A stretch of DNA of 64,000 nt from Topomyia yanbarensis (Eukaryota; Arthropoda; Insecta; Diptera; Culicidae): the NCBI RefSeq assembly GCF_030247195.1, contig NC_080670.1, positions 159,786,580 through 159,850,579 of the forward strand, in the 5' to 3' direction. This document shows positions 11,901 through 25,500 of this stretch, piece after piece. The number at the start of each line of letters is the position of its first letter. Within the stretch, counting starts at the first letter, position 1. Under the pieces are notes generated by a model. It ran no database searches, had not been told where the DNA came from, and saw nothing but the letters and a program-made list of their open reading frames with translations. The position numbers and the translations under genes are program-made.

Positions 11901-14728
11901 TGAATTGCAAATGTTGATACTATTGTAGTATTGGTCATATACAAATGAGTGTGTCACATACATTATAAACGATCGTAATATCGTAAATATAAGTACTCCG
12001 TTCAATTAACTCCTACCCCGATCAATTAATTCAATGGCCCAGTATAATAGTAAATATGTGTGACTATTGCCCAAAGGAATGCTTTAAATTTGCAAGGACA
12101 TTTGATCAAACATTTGTTAATTTGTTATACTTAACCACTGTTATACCACTGGTATTGCAAACATCTTCAAGCATATTGCGTACAGACATTTGCTTTGACA
12201 TGGTTATTGCATTACACCTTGATAGTGCTGCATCGAGGAGACCGAGAGGGCTTATGCGCCTTCTTTATGTTATATGTTTCTTCATACTCTGCACCTGCGC
12301 ATGCCAACGCTAAACCACTGGTCTATGCGCGGTGGCGTGGCTGACTGGCGGGTCGACGTGGATTGACTTTTGCTGTGTGCCGTGTTTGCAAATATTGTTC
12401 TATTAGTGGTATTCGTGGACGGAGCTCACAGTGGGATTTATCGTTCGACTTCGTCATTGTGCATATACCAATTAAATCAATTTAATAATTAAATTAATTT
12501 AATAAAGTAGTAGAAACCTATTAGTTGTCGCTTTTGTAATAATCGTAGTTTTTCGTACTAGTGTACAATTGTTATGTGCTAGTCGTATGTCTATCTATGT
12601 ATGTGTTCGTCTGAGTATTTGTGACAGTTGAATCAGGGAATGGATGGAGAACTGGCGTATATGATGGAATAGTTGCTAACACTTCTGGTGATCAATTTGA
12701 GCTTTTGGTTCTCTTCATTCGGGAAAGTCGGGTTGGATAAATTAGGGTACAATGAATTTCCCGATGCACGTGAATCATCCATTCCCGGCCAGCATAGCAT
12801 GATGAAAGTCTAACAGCATGCAATTGTCGTTAATTATAAATATACAACATTTGCTGCATTTAGACGAGTTGGATTGCATGTTACATGTTTTTCTATTCTA
12901 CTTCATTAGTCTGTTTCTTTTGTACATCTTGCTTGTAGTTTGCTTTTCCATTATTTATGTATATCAAAATAGTATTGTTCAATTTATACACTTCTAATCA
13001 AGCTCTTTTCATCTTTTTTCTTTATTCGGCAACAAACACTCGTGGCCTTCACGATAACACAAACCTGGCCACAAACACGACCATGCAATTGCAATAATCC
13101 ACACATACTTACACCCGCGATTTCGCCTACATGAAGAAAACCCCGGTAGTTAAGTAAACGTAGCATCTTTAAACTTCTAAACGCGGTCTCAAACATTAAA
13201 CCATCACTCGCGCGATCATGAAACGGTCACGTCCAGAAATCTTACCTCGGTCCTAGCAGTCTGGACTAACGTCTTCAGTTGAACCAATCAAAAAAGTGAC
13301 GCTCATATTCACTAAACAACACGTTCCATGGTGACATGACCTGGAACTCTAGTGATATGGGGAATCGGACTACCATCTGTACCATACACTAAAAATTAAG
13401 CATCAGATTCACGGTCCGCGCGCGATCAAACAAGAATACACGTTACATCATCATAATATCGAAATTATACACGCGAAGTCATATACACGTGACAAACACG
13501 TTAATATACAAATGCTTGAACCCTTTCGCGACCATCCACGGCACCTACACCCGCGATCTCGTAAACATGATAACATCCCGGTGATAAAGTGAATGTCTCA
13601 GCTCCTATAAATTTTCAAACCCGGTCTCAAGTGCGAAACTAAAAACTCCCGCGGTCGCACGATCATGAATCGGTCACTTCCGGAAGTTTCTATCCTTGAT
13701 ATCAGCAGACTAGGTCCATGTCTTCAATTGGTTCAATTAAAAAAAAGTAAGCTCTCATATCCACTGAACACCACGTTACATGGCGACATGACCGAGGAAT
13801 CTAGTGATATGGCGTAACTTACTCCCTATCAGAATGTGAATTGTACACCGAAAACTAACTATCAGAATGAAGGTCCGCGTGACCATCCAAGAACGCACGC
13901 GTATATAGGAATGGCCACACGGTTACAAAATCCAGTCTTGTATACGCGAAGTCACATGAACGAGAGCACACGTGACAAACGCGTTAACATACGAACGCTT
14001 AAGCCCTTCGCGATTAACAACGCACTCCTACGTTCGCGATCGCGCAAACTTAATAACACGCCGGTAATAAGGAGAACGTTTTAGCACTTACGAAGTTTCA
14101 AACGCTGTCTCAACCGCGAACCTTCAAACGTCCGTTTTCGCGCGCTCATGAATCGGTCACGTCCGGAAACCATTACTCTCTGTCCTAATAACTTAGGTCC
14201 ACACATTCAGTAGGACCAATCAAAAACAAAGCTCGTATCCACTAGACAACACGTTCCATGGCGACATCACCGGGAACTCCAGTGATATGGAAGATCTCAC
14301 TCTCTTTTAGCATTTTAGCCGTACACCAAAAATAAAGTATTAGATCCGCGGTCCGCGCGAATATCCAAGAACACGCGAATATATGCGAAAGGCACACGGT
14401 TATAAAATATAATTTATACACGCGAAGTTATATACACGTTAGCACATGCGCCATACAAATGCACACGCGATCGAACACGTTAACGTACAAATGCTCGAGC
14501 TCTTCGCGATGATACACGCGATCGCGAGTCCCTACGCCCGCACATATCTCAACCGTACAAAGAATATCACATTCAGAATCACGGCCCGCTACAATTGGCC
14601 TAAAGCAGTGTTTTAGTGGGCGCCATTGCCCGTCTCGTCTGTAGTATGTGATTCTGACGGGGAGCCCTTCCGTGAGAACCTAGCTCTACAGCTCCAGTAG
14701 GACAACTCTCGAAAAAAACGATATACAT
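8958..14728. mobile_element. Large long-TIR element, non-autonomous, copy 1
   Basis: The left end (around TTTTTTGAGAGTTGTCCTAC) and the right end (around GTAGGACAACTCTCGAAAAA) are inverted copies; alignment by eye continues inward for about 140 bp, including GGCCTTAAGCAGTGTTTTA versus GGCCTAAAGCAGTGTTTTA. Subterminal sequence rich in CACACGCGA/TCGCGTG words is also mirrored, so the inverted part may reach about 0.5 kb. No transposase frame is visible in about 5.8 kb, so the element is non-autonomous or dead. A second copy is at 26404-31277. No target duplication was identified and the superfamily is unknown. Confidence 0.65.
13015..14560 (+). repeat. Tandem subterminal repeats, ~450-490 bp unit
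   Basis: The block GATCATGAA-CGGTCAC-TCC begins units near 13217, 13667 and 14151, each followed by CACTA-ACAACACGTTCCATGG, a gap, AGTGATATGG, then GGTCCGCG and CACGCGAAGT words. Three diverged copies plus a partial one make up the right third of the long-TIR element. The same unit occurs at 26520-27120. Non-coding. Confidence 0.7.
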
Positions 14729-14729
14729 T

Positions 14730-15325
14730 TCATTGTTGATAGTTCATAATGGGTAAACGCGAATAACTATAAAAAAAGCATAATTTTACGAATCAATTGC
14801 AGTTATTGAAGCAAAATTTAATGTTTTGAATCTTATTTCATAATAAAATTACAGTAATGTTTCGATTGTATCACTATGCGTTTATCTCAATATTTGTTCA
14901 TATCGCCCTCGATTATATTACGCTTTTTGAAAAACAGACAAGGCGCACTCCGTTTTGAACCAAACAAACCACATACTGTGTTAAAAGTGCAAGATTGTTT
15001 TTTACAATTGATTTGCTTCTTTACATGTAGGGTAATAAGCCTATTAGTGGGTTTCGGACTATTTCGTTAAGCGTTTATATATGATAAGCTTGATCAAAAA
15101 GTTGAACCATTTCATTCCTTTATCTTGAAATATAGATTCTTAAGAAAGTATCTTTTATTTAATAGATGTCTATGCAGTAAAAGCAAAGTTATAGCGCTTT
15201 AAACGTGAATAATTTCAAAATCATGTTTTACCAAAAATGTTGATGCAATGACTAGGATTGCCGAAATATCTTTCGGCCGATTCAAATTTTTGTTTTAATT
15301 TTTTCGTAATTTATTTGCCGTGTCC
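14730..15325. other. Non-coding AT-rich DNA
   Basis: No gene or clear repeat boundary seen between the long-TIR element and the TTAA-flanked element. Confidence 0.4.
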
Positions 15326-15329
15326 TTAA

Positions 15330-16045
15330 GGGGGACGTCTGATGCAAGCAGGTAAAAAATTCGCCGCTGTTCACTTAAGGGGGCGTAAGGTGTAGTGAGC
15401 TTCTTTTGTTAAAAACAGCCAAGCATTCCTCACGCGTATTTGCTGTAACACATGCCGATTTCAATCTATCGGCAACTTTAATAGCGTTTTTCTCGAAACC
15501 GCGTTTTTCAAATTGGCGAACACGATAACTAAAAAACTAATCAACGAATTGACTTGATTTTTTATGAGAGTACACAATATGTGAAACTTGTCTATGAATC
15601 ACAGAAAACTGAAAAATCTCCCTATTATTTTCTGCAAAATAATAGGGAAATTATTCAGTTTTCTGTGATTCAAAGACAGGTTTAACATAGCGAATTTTAT
15701 GAATTATGAAGCCATTTTCCGAAACTCAAACTTTTTTCTATTTCTTTGGTTAATCGTGTAACTACAAGTCTAAGAGCTTTAATCTTCTTGAATTTCCTGT
15801 GGAGACTAGTTTATCGAGAGTAATCGTGTTCTCCGCGCTGCTCCTCGACGTGGAAATGGTTGGACGTCTACTTATGGAACGCTCATGTGTGTGTGGCTCT
15901 GCATAACTGTAAATATTTTTTTTTTCGTGCACAATGAATGTATAAATTAATCTTGACATTACACAAAAGATCCATTGTTGCCTTGCCTTCAAAATCGTTA
16001 AACAAAATATCTTCCGATTTGAGCACTTTACATCAGACGCCTTCC
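15330..16045. mobile_element. TTAA-flanked inverted-repeat element (716 bp)
   Basis: TTAA lies at both ends (15326-15329 and 16046-16049). Immediately inside, GGGGGACGTCTGATG on the left faces CATCAGACGCCTTCC on the right, a 15-bp imperfect terminal inverted repeat. The interior is non-coding and contains a strong hairpin at 15595-15672. A TTAA target fits piggyBac-like or other TTAA MITEs; which one is not decided by sequence alone. Confidence 0.7.
15595..15672. repeat. Strong 78-bp hairpin
   Basis: Arms begin TGAATCACAGAAAACTGAA and end with its reverse complement TTCAGTTTTCTGTGATTCA, with a second stem CCCTATTATTTT/AAAATAATAGGG around a tiny loop. The pairing extends a few bases outward with mismatches. 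It lies inside the TTAA-flanked element. Confidence 0.85.
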
Positions 16046-16903
16046 TTAATTGTTAATTATCCGCAGGAAAATCTAACAAAATAAGGAGAAAAACAATATA
16101 CGCAATATGGTAGGTATGCCGAGAATCTCGTTTTTTCATTACATCATATCTAACAGAAACGTCAAACGGAGAAAATCGCGTGCAAAAATTTCCTTGCAAC
16201 TTTCAAATTTATTTAACAATTAAAGCACACGGAAGGCTATTAATTCTACTATCACCTCTGCATTTACTCATTGCAGGATCGTATAAGCATATTACATGTT
16301 TTTCGCGAAGATAATAGGGAGATAATTGATAACTATTATTTTATTACATTTTGCCGATCACTTTTGCTATTATGCTCTTTTACATATGTGGTCTTGGCAA
16401 CACCGTTTGTAAATGACACATTTTACTGTGACGTTTAGAGAGACGGGCTTGTAGTTGTGATATATTTCATGTGCTGTATTGCAACCGAGAGTGTAGATAT
16501 GAGGTTTGGCATTGGAAAAACATACTAACTACAGTCGACTTGGAGAAACATCACAACGCAAAACACATCTACCAAATATTAGCGAAGCTTTTGTATACTA
16601 TATGTTATTATATATTTAGTTATTATAAAGAGTACTGTGTAATGAATAAAGGGCTGGTGATATTTGGGAGGTATACTAATTAACATCTGCACTGATGTAC
16701 GTCCAAAAGAAAAGAGAACGTCGTTTCTGTTTATTGCTGACAGTTTCATTTAAGCCTATATGATTTGTTTAATTTACGTTGGCCATACTTCTGAATGACA
16801 TTCGACCAGCGAATACATCATGAGGTACGTTCACGCAAACTTTACACTGAACGCTTTTGATAAGCAATACATCACATATGTGACATTTTGACTTAAGATT
16901 AAA
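16046..16903. other. Non-coding AT-rich DNA
   Basis: No gene found; short frames here have no recognisable content. Confidence 0.4.
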
Positions 16904-16907
16904 TTAA

Positions 16908-17107
16908 GGTTGCACGGAGAATGCGCAAAATTCGCAAACGAAAAAAGCAGTTTTTTTCCACACCGTTTGTCAGATCTTCATAAAAATCAATCAGCGTGTG
17001 TAGAATGTTGTTACAGTACTGCTGATTGATTTTTATGAAGATCTGACATACGGTGTGGAAAAAACTGCTTTTTTCGTTTGCGAATTTTGCGCATTCTCTG
17101 TGCAACC
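16908..17107. mobile_element. TTAA-flanked foldback MITE (200 bp)
   Basis: Nearly perfect palindrome: arms of about 88 bp begin GGTTGCACGGAGAATGCGCA and return as its near-exact complement ending GTGCAACC, around a loop of about 25 bases. TTAA lies at 16904-16907 and 17108-17111. High arm identity suggests it is fairly young. Non-coding. Confidence 0.85.
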
Positions 17108-17529
17108 TTAACATATAAAGAGTTATCATTTTTCTCTATTATTTGTGGGCGATAAAGAGTCAATGCTTAGCTTTTATTTGGCATAATAAACTCAGTTTGT
17201 TTACATTTGTTAGATATTACGATTGAATAAACGGTATAGAGATATGCATTTTCTCTTGAATCGATATGAATACTTTTCTTTTGGAAGGACAACCATTGGA
17301 GATGACACTATTTCTATGGATGTTGAAACAACGAGAACTGAATCGTAGTCTCTTCGAATACACTGATTTTATTAGGCTAGATATTTGCCCAGTACTTTAA
17401 CCGCTTCATGCCCATGTTGTTTGTGGACAACTACGTTTTTATACAGCTAGAACTCTTGATTTGGGCATGATTTGCTCACAAAAACAAGTAAGGTTAATAA
17501 ATGAAAGGTTTCAAATCGATCGGTTTAGT

Positions 17530-17800
17530 ATATGCACAGACAAACAGACATAACACTATGAAGAATAATTAGCAAATTCTATCGTTCAAACTTAACAGAT
17601 CATATCTGTGTGCCATTAGCGCTACCTAACGTCGCTCCTGCTCAACTTTTGTTTTCACCTCATCGAAGATAGCGACGCTGCGCACTTTTGACAGATTGAT
17701 AATCGTAAGCTTCTATATGTATGCTTACTTTCGTTGAAAACTGCTTACACTAGTGCGAGACCATTCCGTATAATACGAGTTATGCTTCCCAAATTATGCT
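17530..17800. repeat. Dispersed repeat (copy also near 28570-28760)
   Basis: The segment starts with GCACAGACAAACAGAC and carries CTACCTAACGTCGC... and AGCGACGCTG words; a related segment at about 28565-28760 has GCACAGACAAACAGACCTAA, CTACCTACTGTCGC and AAAGCGATGC in the same order. Unclassified; boundaries uncertain. Confidence 0.45.
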
Positions 17801-18814
17801 CCTCGAATGAACTGTTTCAGTTACAAAATTTGCCAGATGAATGCAAGGAAACAAATTTAGTTATACTGTTATTGTTACGCAGTAATGCAGTGTGAATTCG
17901 TGATTTCTTGCAGTCCATTTTTGTTTGATCAATTTGTTTCCTGTGTACTGGATCGCAAGACCAGAGGCGTCTAACAATGGTAGAATAATATTGCGAAAAA
18001 CTATTTTCAACCAATAATTGATATTTGATTGTTATTTGCGATAATATGGGTGTTGAACATAGACGTTTAGCATACTCAGCTTTGAAATCTATATATTGGA
18101 AACTTACCATGGTCCATTCTAAATACGGACAGTAGATCGGGTAAATATGTGAAAATACTTTGCTGATACTGGGACTAATAGTGTCAATTTTATAACAATT
18201 AGAAAGTGACACATCATGTCAATATTGTGCAATGTTAAAACGAGTATTACTCGACCTACATAGAGTCATCTATTCCAAGGCCATACTGACTATCTTTGGA
18301 GGTCGCAGTAGTGCCAAGAATGTCATTTCGATGTTAACGAAGTGCCATTTTTTCCTATTTAGTAGCCTCTAGCATCGCTCTCTTTTGCAGCAAATCGATT
18401 GACTTTAGGACAAGATACTCCCAATGCTTGTAATATCTTCGAAATTGCAACATTTCCTTAGTTGAAAATATAAGGGAAGGTGAAAGATGCAATGCCGACT
18501 GCCAAAACACCTCCTGGAAGAATCTTTGGACTAATTTTCGAGATGAGTTCATTATAACTCTCGCTATTGTTCTAAGCGAATCCGCCAACACATTTTGCAA
18601 ACAACTTTTCAAAAGATCATTAATGCACTTCCTGAATCAACAAGCATTCGGTACGCATTTAAATATATGCGCATTTGGTCTTTTGGGGAAAACTCTGCTC
18701 GCGTAAAAGTTGAACAGTCAGGTCGCAAGACCTTTTCAGCTCCTTAGTGCTGTTCAGTTCTAATAGTCGAATTCTTTAGAAATTTTGTTGTGGTAGGATT
18801 AATAGGTTTCTCAC

Positions 18815-19250
18815 ATTTGACTCAAAAATAACTGTTTACAAGATCATAATAGCCCCTCATTTTGATTACTGTGCTTCTATTCTTAACATCCAAGAAACAG
18901 CATAAGCGAATGCAGATCTTACAAAACAAGGTAATACGACTGGTACTACGACGAGACAGACTAACTCCGCAATATTTGTTTTCATCTTCAGAGTAATAAA
19001 TGGAATGACACCGCAGTACCTGTATAGCATTGTTGTGCACGGAAGATATGTGCACCGGTAGACAAGCTGGGCAATCTAAGATTGTTAAGCGCTAAGAAAT
19101 CTTGTAAGCAGCACACCTTATTTTATAAAGGCTACAATCTGTTCAACGCATTACCAGAGTCCAGAATACGCCAAGCGGACTGATAACCTAAGAGAATTTA
19201 GGCAGGCCTGCAAGGTATTTGTGAAGCAGAGGTCTTTGGATTTATAAGAG
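18815..19250 (+). pseudogene. LINE reverse-transcriptase C-terminal remnant (L2/CR1-like)
   Basis: Translation in shifting frames gives FDYCASILFL, RMQILQNKVIRLVLRRDR, VINGMTPQYLYSI and FYKGYNLFNALPES, the order seen at the C-terminal end of reverse transcriptases of L2/CR1-type and related non-LTR elements. Stops and at least two frameshifts break it, and the catalytic domain is absent, so it is a dead 3' fragment. Clade assignment is by eye. Confidence 0.65.
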
Positions 19251-19821
19251 AGAAGGATGGGCATACGCGGAAGTGAAGTAAGATAGAAGAAGTGAAAACT
19301 ATTATCGAAAGATATCTGCTCGTAAATCTTCCACATTACAAAAATGTGTATGGGTGTAAGGTGATTCATCCCAGAATCCTTCTTGGTTAAGGTTTGAGCA
19401 TATTATTATTTAGCGGAAGATGGGACTAAACGCACCCCCTAATGAAATATGATCATAACTTAGCTATAGAACATAAATTGGGAGAATTTAGTTAATGATG
19501 AAACCCACTTTTTTCCCCAATTTCGATTCATAACAAAAAAAATATTCAAAAACATGAAAAATATGTAATGTTTCAAAATCATTATAAGTTACTTTGAAAT
19601 ATAAAAAATAGGCGGAAAGTTAATACCCCAAACACATTGATTCATTTTCATTAAGATAATCCCAACGATGGGAAAAGCTTTTTTCGTTCTCAGTTGAAAC
19701 TTAACTGGTGAGGAGTTGGTTTAACACACAGTGGATCCAAAAAGTGTTGGTTTTCTGGTTTGCCACACTTTAAGCTGGCCTTTTTCTGAAAATATGCTGC
19801 TAGACGAACATATTTTGATCC

Positions 19822-21424
19822 CACTATACTACCCATGATTGCATATTTGTCCCGTTTTCTATGGGATTTCCTATATTTACGAGACAGATTTGCAATATTC
19901 GTAAGTAAAACATATGACCGCTAGATTCATTATAGTCTTGAAGAAAGGTTCAAATGATTGAATATTTTTCATTCCAATGTAAGTGTCCCATTATATCGGG
20001 ATTTCCACCAGAAATATCGAAATAACTGATTTTAATGTTACCACGCAGAAGATACAATTGTAACAATCGAATTAACAGCCTTATTACAGTATATTCTACT
20101 TCACTTCGGTTATGTCTCTGACATTACCCACCTATCTGTTATTGCAGTAAAAATCCTTTACTCCGCTTTCCACGATGTCATTCTAATACAATAGTATCAT
20201 TGGAATTTCAACAGCGCCTTTTGTTTTAACAGGATAAAATTCATTTGTAATAAATGTTATAATACTGCCATAGTCGTGCCTTTTACACAACCCCCCTTCC
20301 AAAGATCCTTTGGATGTGTATATTCAGGCTGTTTATACTATCTCAACACGCCACAGTGCACATAACTTCCAATCAATTTTCTGTAACTACAAAGAAGAAG
20401 AAATAGAAATGGAGCAAATTTTCAATATTACGTAAGTAACGATATAAGTTTCTATTCCGTTTCTCTTTCGATTATCATTTAAACATCTTCAGAGGCCTAA
20501 TTCCTCCGAACAAATCGAAAGACTTGATGATGATTATCATATTACGCAAATAGCAATAGGGCAAACTTAGAAGTGAACATGTTACTAACGGAAGAGAACG
20601 TAAACAGAGACCCCCTCTCTTTGTTATTTACGTCCTATTGCAAATTTTCTCCAGAGTCTTATTGCCTGGTCGAATTGACATCAGCTGGATTTTTGGCTTT
20701 TTTACTTTGATTTTCCATCCGTTGCCTGCTCGCCCTTTCTCGAGGGGTTGATCGAGCAGAAAGCTCAACCGGGGTTTCCAGATTGTCCGACGATACTATC
20801 ATCTTTGAGTTGGCGCGAAACAAGTCCTAGCATGTAGTCGGCTTATATATGTCATGTCGTGTTCAACAAAAGAAGGACTAGAAGAACGAATAATTCTTGG
20901 GTAAATAAGAAGTTTTTCTTGATCCTGCTTCTACATACCGTAGCGTGGCGCACAAAGTTATACGTGGATGGCATAAGGAGAATACAGTCGTGATTTCTTG
21001 GTTGGGTCACAAATCACTGCCCAAGAAACGAATTGTATTCGAATGAATCGCTTACATTAGGGTTCATTCATAAATTACATAATGCTTTTAGAGGGGGGGG
21101 GGGCTATGGGGCACGACTAGTTGTGACATAGTGGGGAGGGGGTGTAAGCTAGAACGTTACTTAACATGTTTTACTGAAGAAAAAAATTGGAAAGAAATTG
21201 TTACGTAATAGGGGAGGAGGGGGTCAATTTTACATACGTTTTTGACAGTCACTTGTTTTTTTAATTGAACACGAAAAATTACGACTATAGACTAACACAA
21301 TGTTTGTTTGACTCAGTTGCAAATTCAAACCTATTTTATACTCCCTATTATCGTGAGTCAATCCCCTGTATACAGGAAATCCCATAGAAAATGGGACAAA
21401 TAAGCGATTATAGGCAGTATAGTA
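19822..21424. mobile_element. Inverted-repeat DNA element (~1.6 kb)
   Basis: The left segment (ACTATACTACCC, then TTTGTCCCGTTTTCTATGGG) reappears inverted on the right at about 21370-21424 (CCCATAGAAAATGGGACAAA, then GGCAGTATAGT), giving terminal inverted repeats of about 50-60 bp. The interior has no transposase frame. Near 21057-21220 it contains a GTTCATTCATAAATTACATAATGC block and G-rich runs that look like another small insertion. Confidence 0.6.
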
Positions 21425-22550
21425 ATTGAACTTTAAATTATGTTGGGTTACCACCGATCTGCTGCCAATCCTCAATCCGTCTTCTGATTTTTAAATATTT
21501 TAACTGTAAATGTTATCATTCTTTCCCAATTGTTATTATAATCCTTTCACTTCTGTTCCACATTCACCCATGCTTACGGTACCAGACTTCGTACCTATAG
21601 GCGTTTACCAGAACAATTTTCGGTTATTTACTTTGGCCCTTCTATCCGTCGTTACCAGTGCGACTGCAATAGTGGTCGTCTGTCCTGCTCACGCTTATAG
21701 TATGAGCGATTGGTGGTTTGTGTGGAAGCGTTCAGAAAGCTTATCCAACAGAAGGAAAAAAGTGATCCTCGGCGCAACAGATTTTGTAGACGGTGCTCTG
21801 ACCGGGTTGGGGCTGGTCTAAGTTGTATTATGTTGTGGCTTTGTTGTTGACTGTCTCGTCTCCCAGTTGTTTTGTTAATGTCTATTGTTTTGTTATTGTT
21901 TATTTATATGTATGTTAGTGTGAGCTGAGCGGTGATATGTGGTATTCGTTAGTATATCCGGAATCAATCACAAATTACAAAGTAGTGTCCACCATATCAA
22001 CGTTTGTTTTCTATTGTTTCAGACTTCAACGGTGCTATTCAACTTCCAGCAGTGATTAATAAAAGTCATCCTCGTGGCAGTGTGCGATAAAGATCGAAGT
22101 GACCACAGATAACGACGACGTGCATATTTTGACATTCATTATCTGACCGATCGACAATAACCAGCCACGGAAAACCAACTATTTTTTTTGCAATATATCT
22201 GGCTAGTCGAAAAAAAGTGTCAGTGTCACAAGAAAATGTCCCAATATAGGTAACGATCGAGCGACTATCTGCGATTAATTACCTGTAAAATGTGTCCGTT
22301 ACAAATGCTGGGATAGCATATGTTTGCCCTTCATACGAAAGCGTAGAAGCAGCTGTACAGTGAAGAAAAGTAAAGGAAATAACGTTCGTCATTTGTGCAT
22401 TGTGATTGAGTGCGTGTGTGCAAGGCGGGCAACGGTCGAAACTTGAAATCGTTGCTTGGTGAAAAGGAAGCCGCTAGAGGGAGTAGTGTAACAAAAATAT
22501 TAGAAAGACAAGGCTATCTCTGACGCTGCTGGATCTAATTTGACGTAGAA
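21425..22550 (+). promoter_or_regulatory. Region upstream of cyclin B3, probable 5' UTR and promoter
   Basis: No protein-coding gene recognised. From about 22020 the composition changes to a less AT-rich transcribed-looking stretch leading to the cyclin B3 start at 22551; TTGTTTCAG at 22012-22020 could be a splice acceptor for a non-coding leader exon. I cannot place the transcription start. Confidence 0.35.
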
Positions 22551-25500
22551 ATGGCTCCAGTCAAACAGAATGGTACAACAGCACTGTTACCTCAGCTGAT
22601 GAGGAAGACTATCACGACGAGGTGAGTTTCGGATGGTTTAATACTAGGAAATTAACCGCGAATTCGTTGATGATGTTATGTTTTGATAGTCGAGTACAGT
22701 GAAGACCCAATTTTATCAGTCCCCGATTTTGTTAGCCTCACAGGAAAGTCCATTCGAGGGGCTCCGGCAGACGAACCAATTCAATTTAGAGTAAATCCTT
22801 TCTTGAACATATTCTTCTTATCTTATATAGGCGAATATGCAAAAATTAAAAAAAATCAAATTTTGCACTGAAAGGGGGAATTTTTTTATAAAATTATCGG
22901 AAAGTGTGGTTATATCTAGGTACTAAATAAGAACAGTTTAATAGCTTCGGTTTATTAAAATGAAGGAAAAAATCGTCCTGTTGATGTCTCCATTTTGTCA
23001 GCATAAAGGGGCTGAAAAAAACTGGTGTTTACTGTAAAGGCAAATTTATTTTTTCATTGTAGCAGCAAACGTGCAAATGTGTACCTAGTTTATCCTTGAT
23101 TAAATCATTATACCTGAATACACACATTATACACCATACCATACACTTATTTAAAAAAGACTTGCTATGCATTCAACTGCATCCCATGGCCTCCTCAAAT
23201 TAGCAAGAAAAGGACCATTCATAACTTACGTAACAATTTTAGGAAAGGAGGAGGGTGTATGACAAAATGGTACATGCTGTTAAGAAGGAATAAGCTAGAA
23301 CATTATGCAACATTTATAAGCCTTTCAACTCCCGTTAGAAAAGAAAAGGTGCCAAATTATTTCGTGAAGAAAACAAAATATTTTGCACTGCAAAAACCAG
23401 CTTCCTGGCCAAAGTCCCTCTAAACTCATTGACAGGTTTTTATACTCAACCTTGAGTTAAATATGCCTAATTTAAGTTGAATCAACCCAATTTTGAGTAT
23501 ACCTCAAACAACTCAAAAGTACCTTATTCCATGGAAGGCCTCGACTGGAGTCGAATCTCTGTCTTTGTTTTTGACAACACTAATAAGTGCGAAAGCGACG
23601 CAAGACTCAAAACTACCTAAATTTAAGTTAAAAGAACTTATTCTGCGGCTTGTTTTATTTTTCCGTGTAGGTAGAGCCTGGACAAGAGAACATCAGATAA
23701 ATTGGCAACCAGTGCCCGCAAAGAATAAAGTTTGGCATCGCTTGAAAATGTTCAAGCTCTTAAGTGTATTCTTTGAAACGAAAAATAAATTGCCTTGCAA
23801 TGTTTTAGATCTTCTATCGGAGCTGGTAAAAACTTTAAGTATCAAACCAGAATATGCATATTTGACTGACATGGCTAATCTTGACCATGTTGTTCCTGTC
23901 TGGTAAAATGTTCAGATCAAAATACTTTCAATAGTATTTTGATCTGAGAACAACAATGTGTACTATCTTGCGCTGAATTGATGTAATCAGTGAACAATAA
24001 TTCAAATACGGAACTTATTTGAAGCGCTACTGAGCCAGTCTTCAGACTAGTAGTATTTCGATTGTGAAAATCCAGCAGTGGTTATGAGCATATTTTTATT
24101 AAATGATAAACGTAATTTCTTTTGAATCAGAATATTATTTAGTCTAGTGATCAAAATTGCTCGCGAAAATTTCAAAAGTTATTTACTAAGATCACAATAC
24201 TTCGTTCCCGTAGTTCCAAAACAAGAAGCTCTGCTCGTTTGAATACATCAAATATTCGCTCGTTTGGATAGTCAAATTTGCGCTCTATATAAAATGTGTT
24301 GCTGCTCTATATAAAATGCGTTGTTGATTACGTAGACGCTACTATTCACCGTAGAAATTGTCACACTATATAAGGACTTTGCATCCTGGCAACCCTATAC
24401 ACCAACAAATGGGATTTTACCAGCCCCTTGTCATGGAAGGCACCTCTGTACTGCCACCAACACTGCCATGAAAATCAAAATAACAATTTTGATCGAAGCA
24501 TTAAATGCTGTATTTTTCAACGACTCAAGAAGCGCCTGTCAATCTCTTATGAACCGAAATACACTGTTAGAAAATTTCATCATATCAATATTAATTCGTC
24601 AAAAGGGCGAAAGTGTTTTTTGTAAACAAACTTGTTTCGCTCATTAATCTGCTGTAGAGTGGAATTTCATGAAAAATATGCGTTAATGTAAATTTTTACC
24701 CTTCGTAGAAGTAATTTCAATTGTTTTGTGCTTAGAAATTATAGTAAATTAAGAGAAACCATCAAAATAAAAGTTTGTTTACAAATCTTATTCGCCCTTT
24801 TGCAAATTTAATATGGATATGGGATATCCACAAAGAAATGAAAAGCATGCGAAAAGGGGCAGTGCAAATGCAATGGATCCCCAGTCACATGGGCATTAAT
24901 GCAACGAAATAGCCGACCAAGCAGCGGTGGCCAAATCTAGCGGAAAACTGACGGAACATATCGGCATAACACAGGGAGATGCAATAATTCTGTCAGAAAG
25001 AGGTTTTGAACGAATGGACATAGGAAAACAAACTGATTTCAAATACAAAAGGACGGTGGCACTACAAAATTATGGCGAATCCAGGAAGAAACTGTTGGTC
25101 TAAAGATCTGATCATGTCCTCAGAACAAAAGAAAATCTTAAACAGAATCCGATCCGGGCACACCTGCACCAAAGAAATGAGAGCCCTTTGAGGTCTCGAA
25201 GTAGATGAATGCTGTGAAATGTGCATAGAACGGGAAGATCTCAACCATAGCCTGTATCACTGCACTAAATACAACAACACCAGAATCAAATTTTACGCAT
25301 TAGAATATATGAAGACATTAGAGGAAATATTTCTGGAAAATTGCGAAGAGAGCATGAAACAAATCTGCAACTTCATCAAAGAAGCACAGATACAAATTTA
25401 AATTTACGCCAAACCAACGTAACTACCAAACGGAACTGGGAAAGTACACAAAGAAAACTAAAAAGACGACACCGGCCAGATGGATCAACTATGATCTTAG

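Noticed and set aside
12056..12313. 85-codon frame with hydrophobic C-terminus
   Set aside because: Lies inside the long-TIR element, no start context or homology; composition fits chance.
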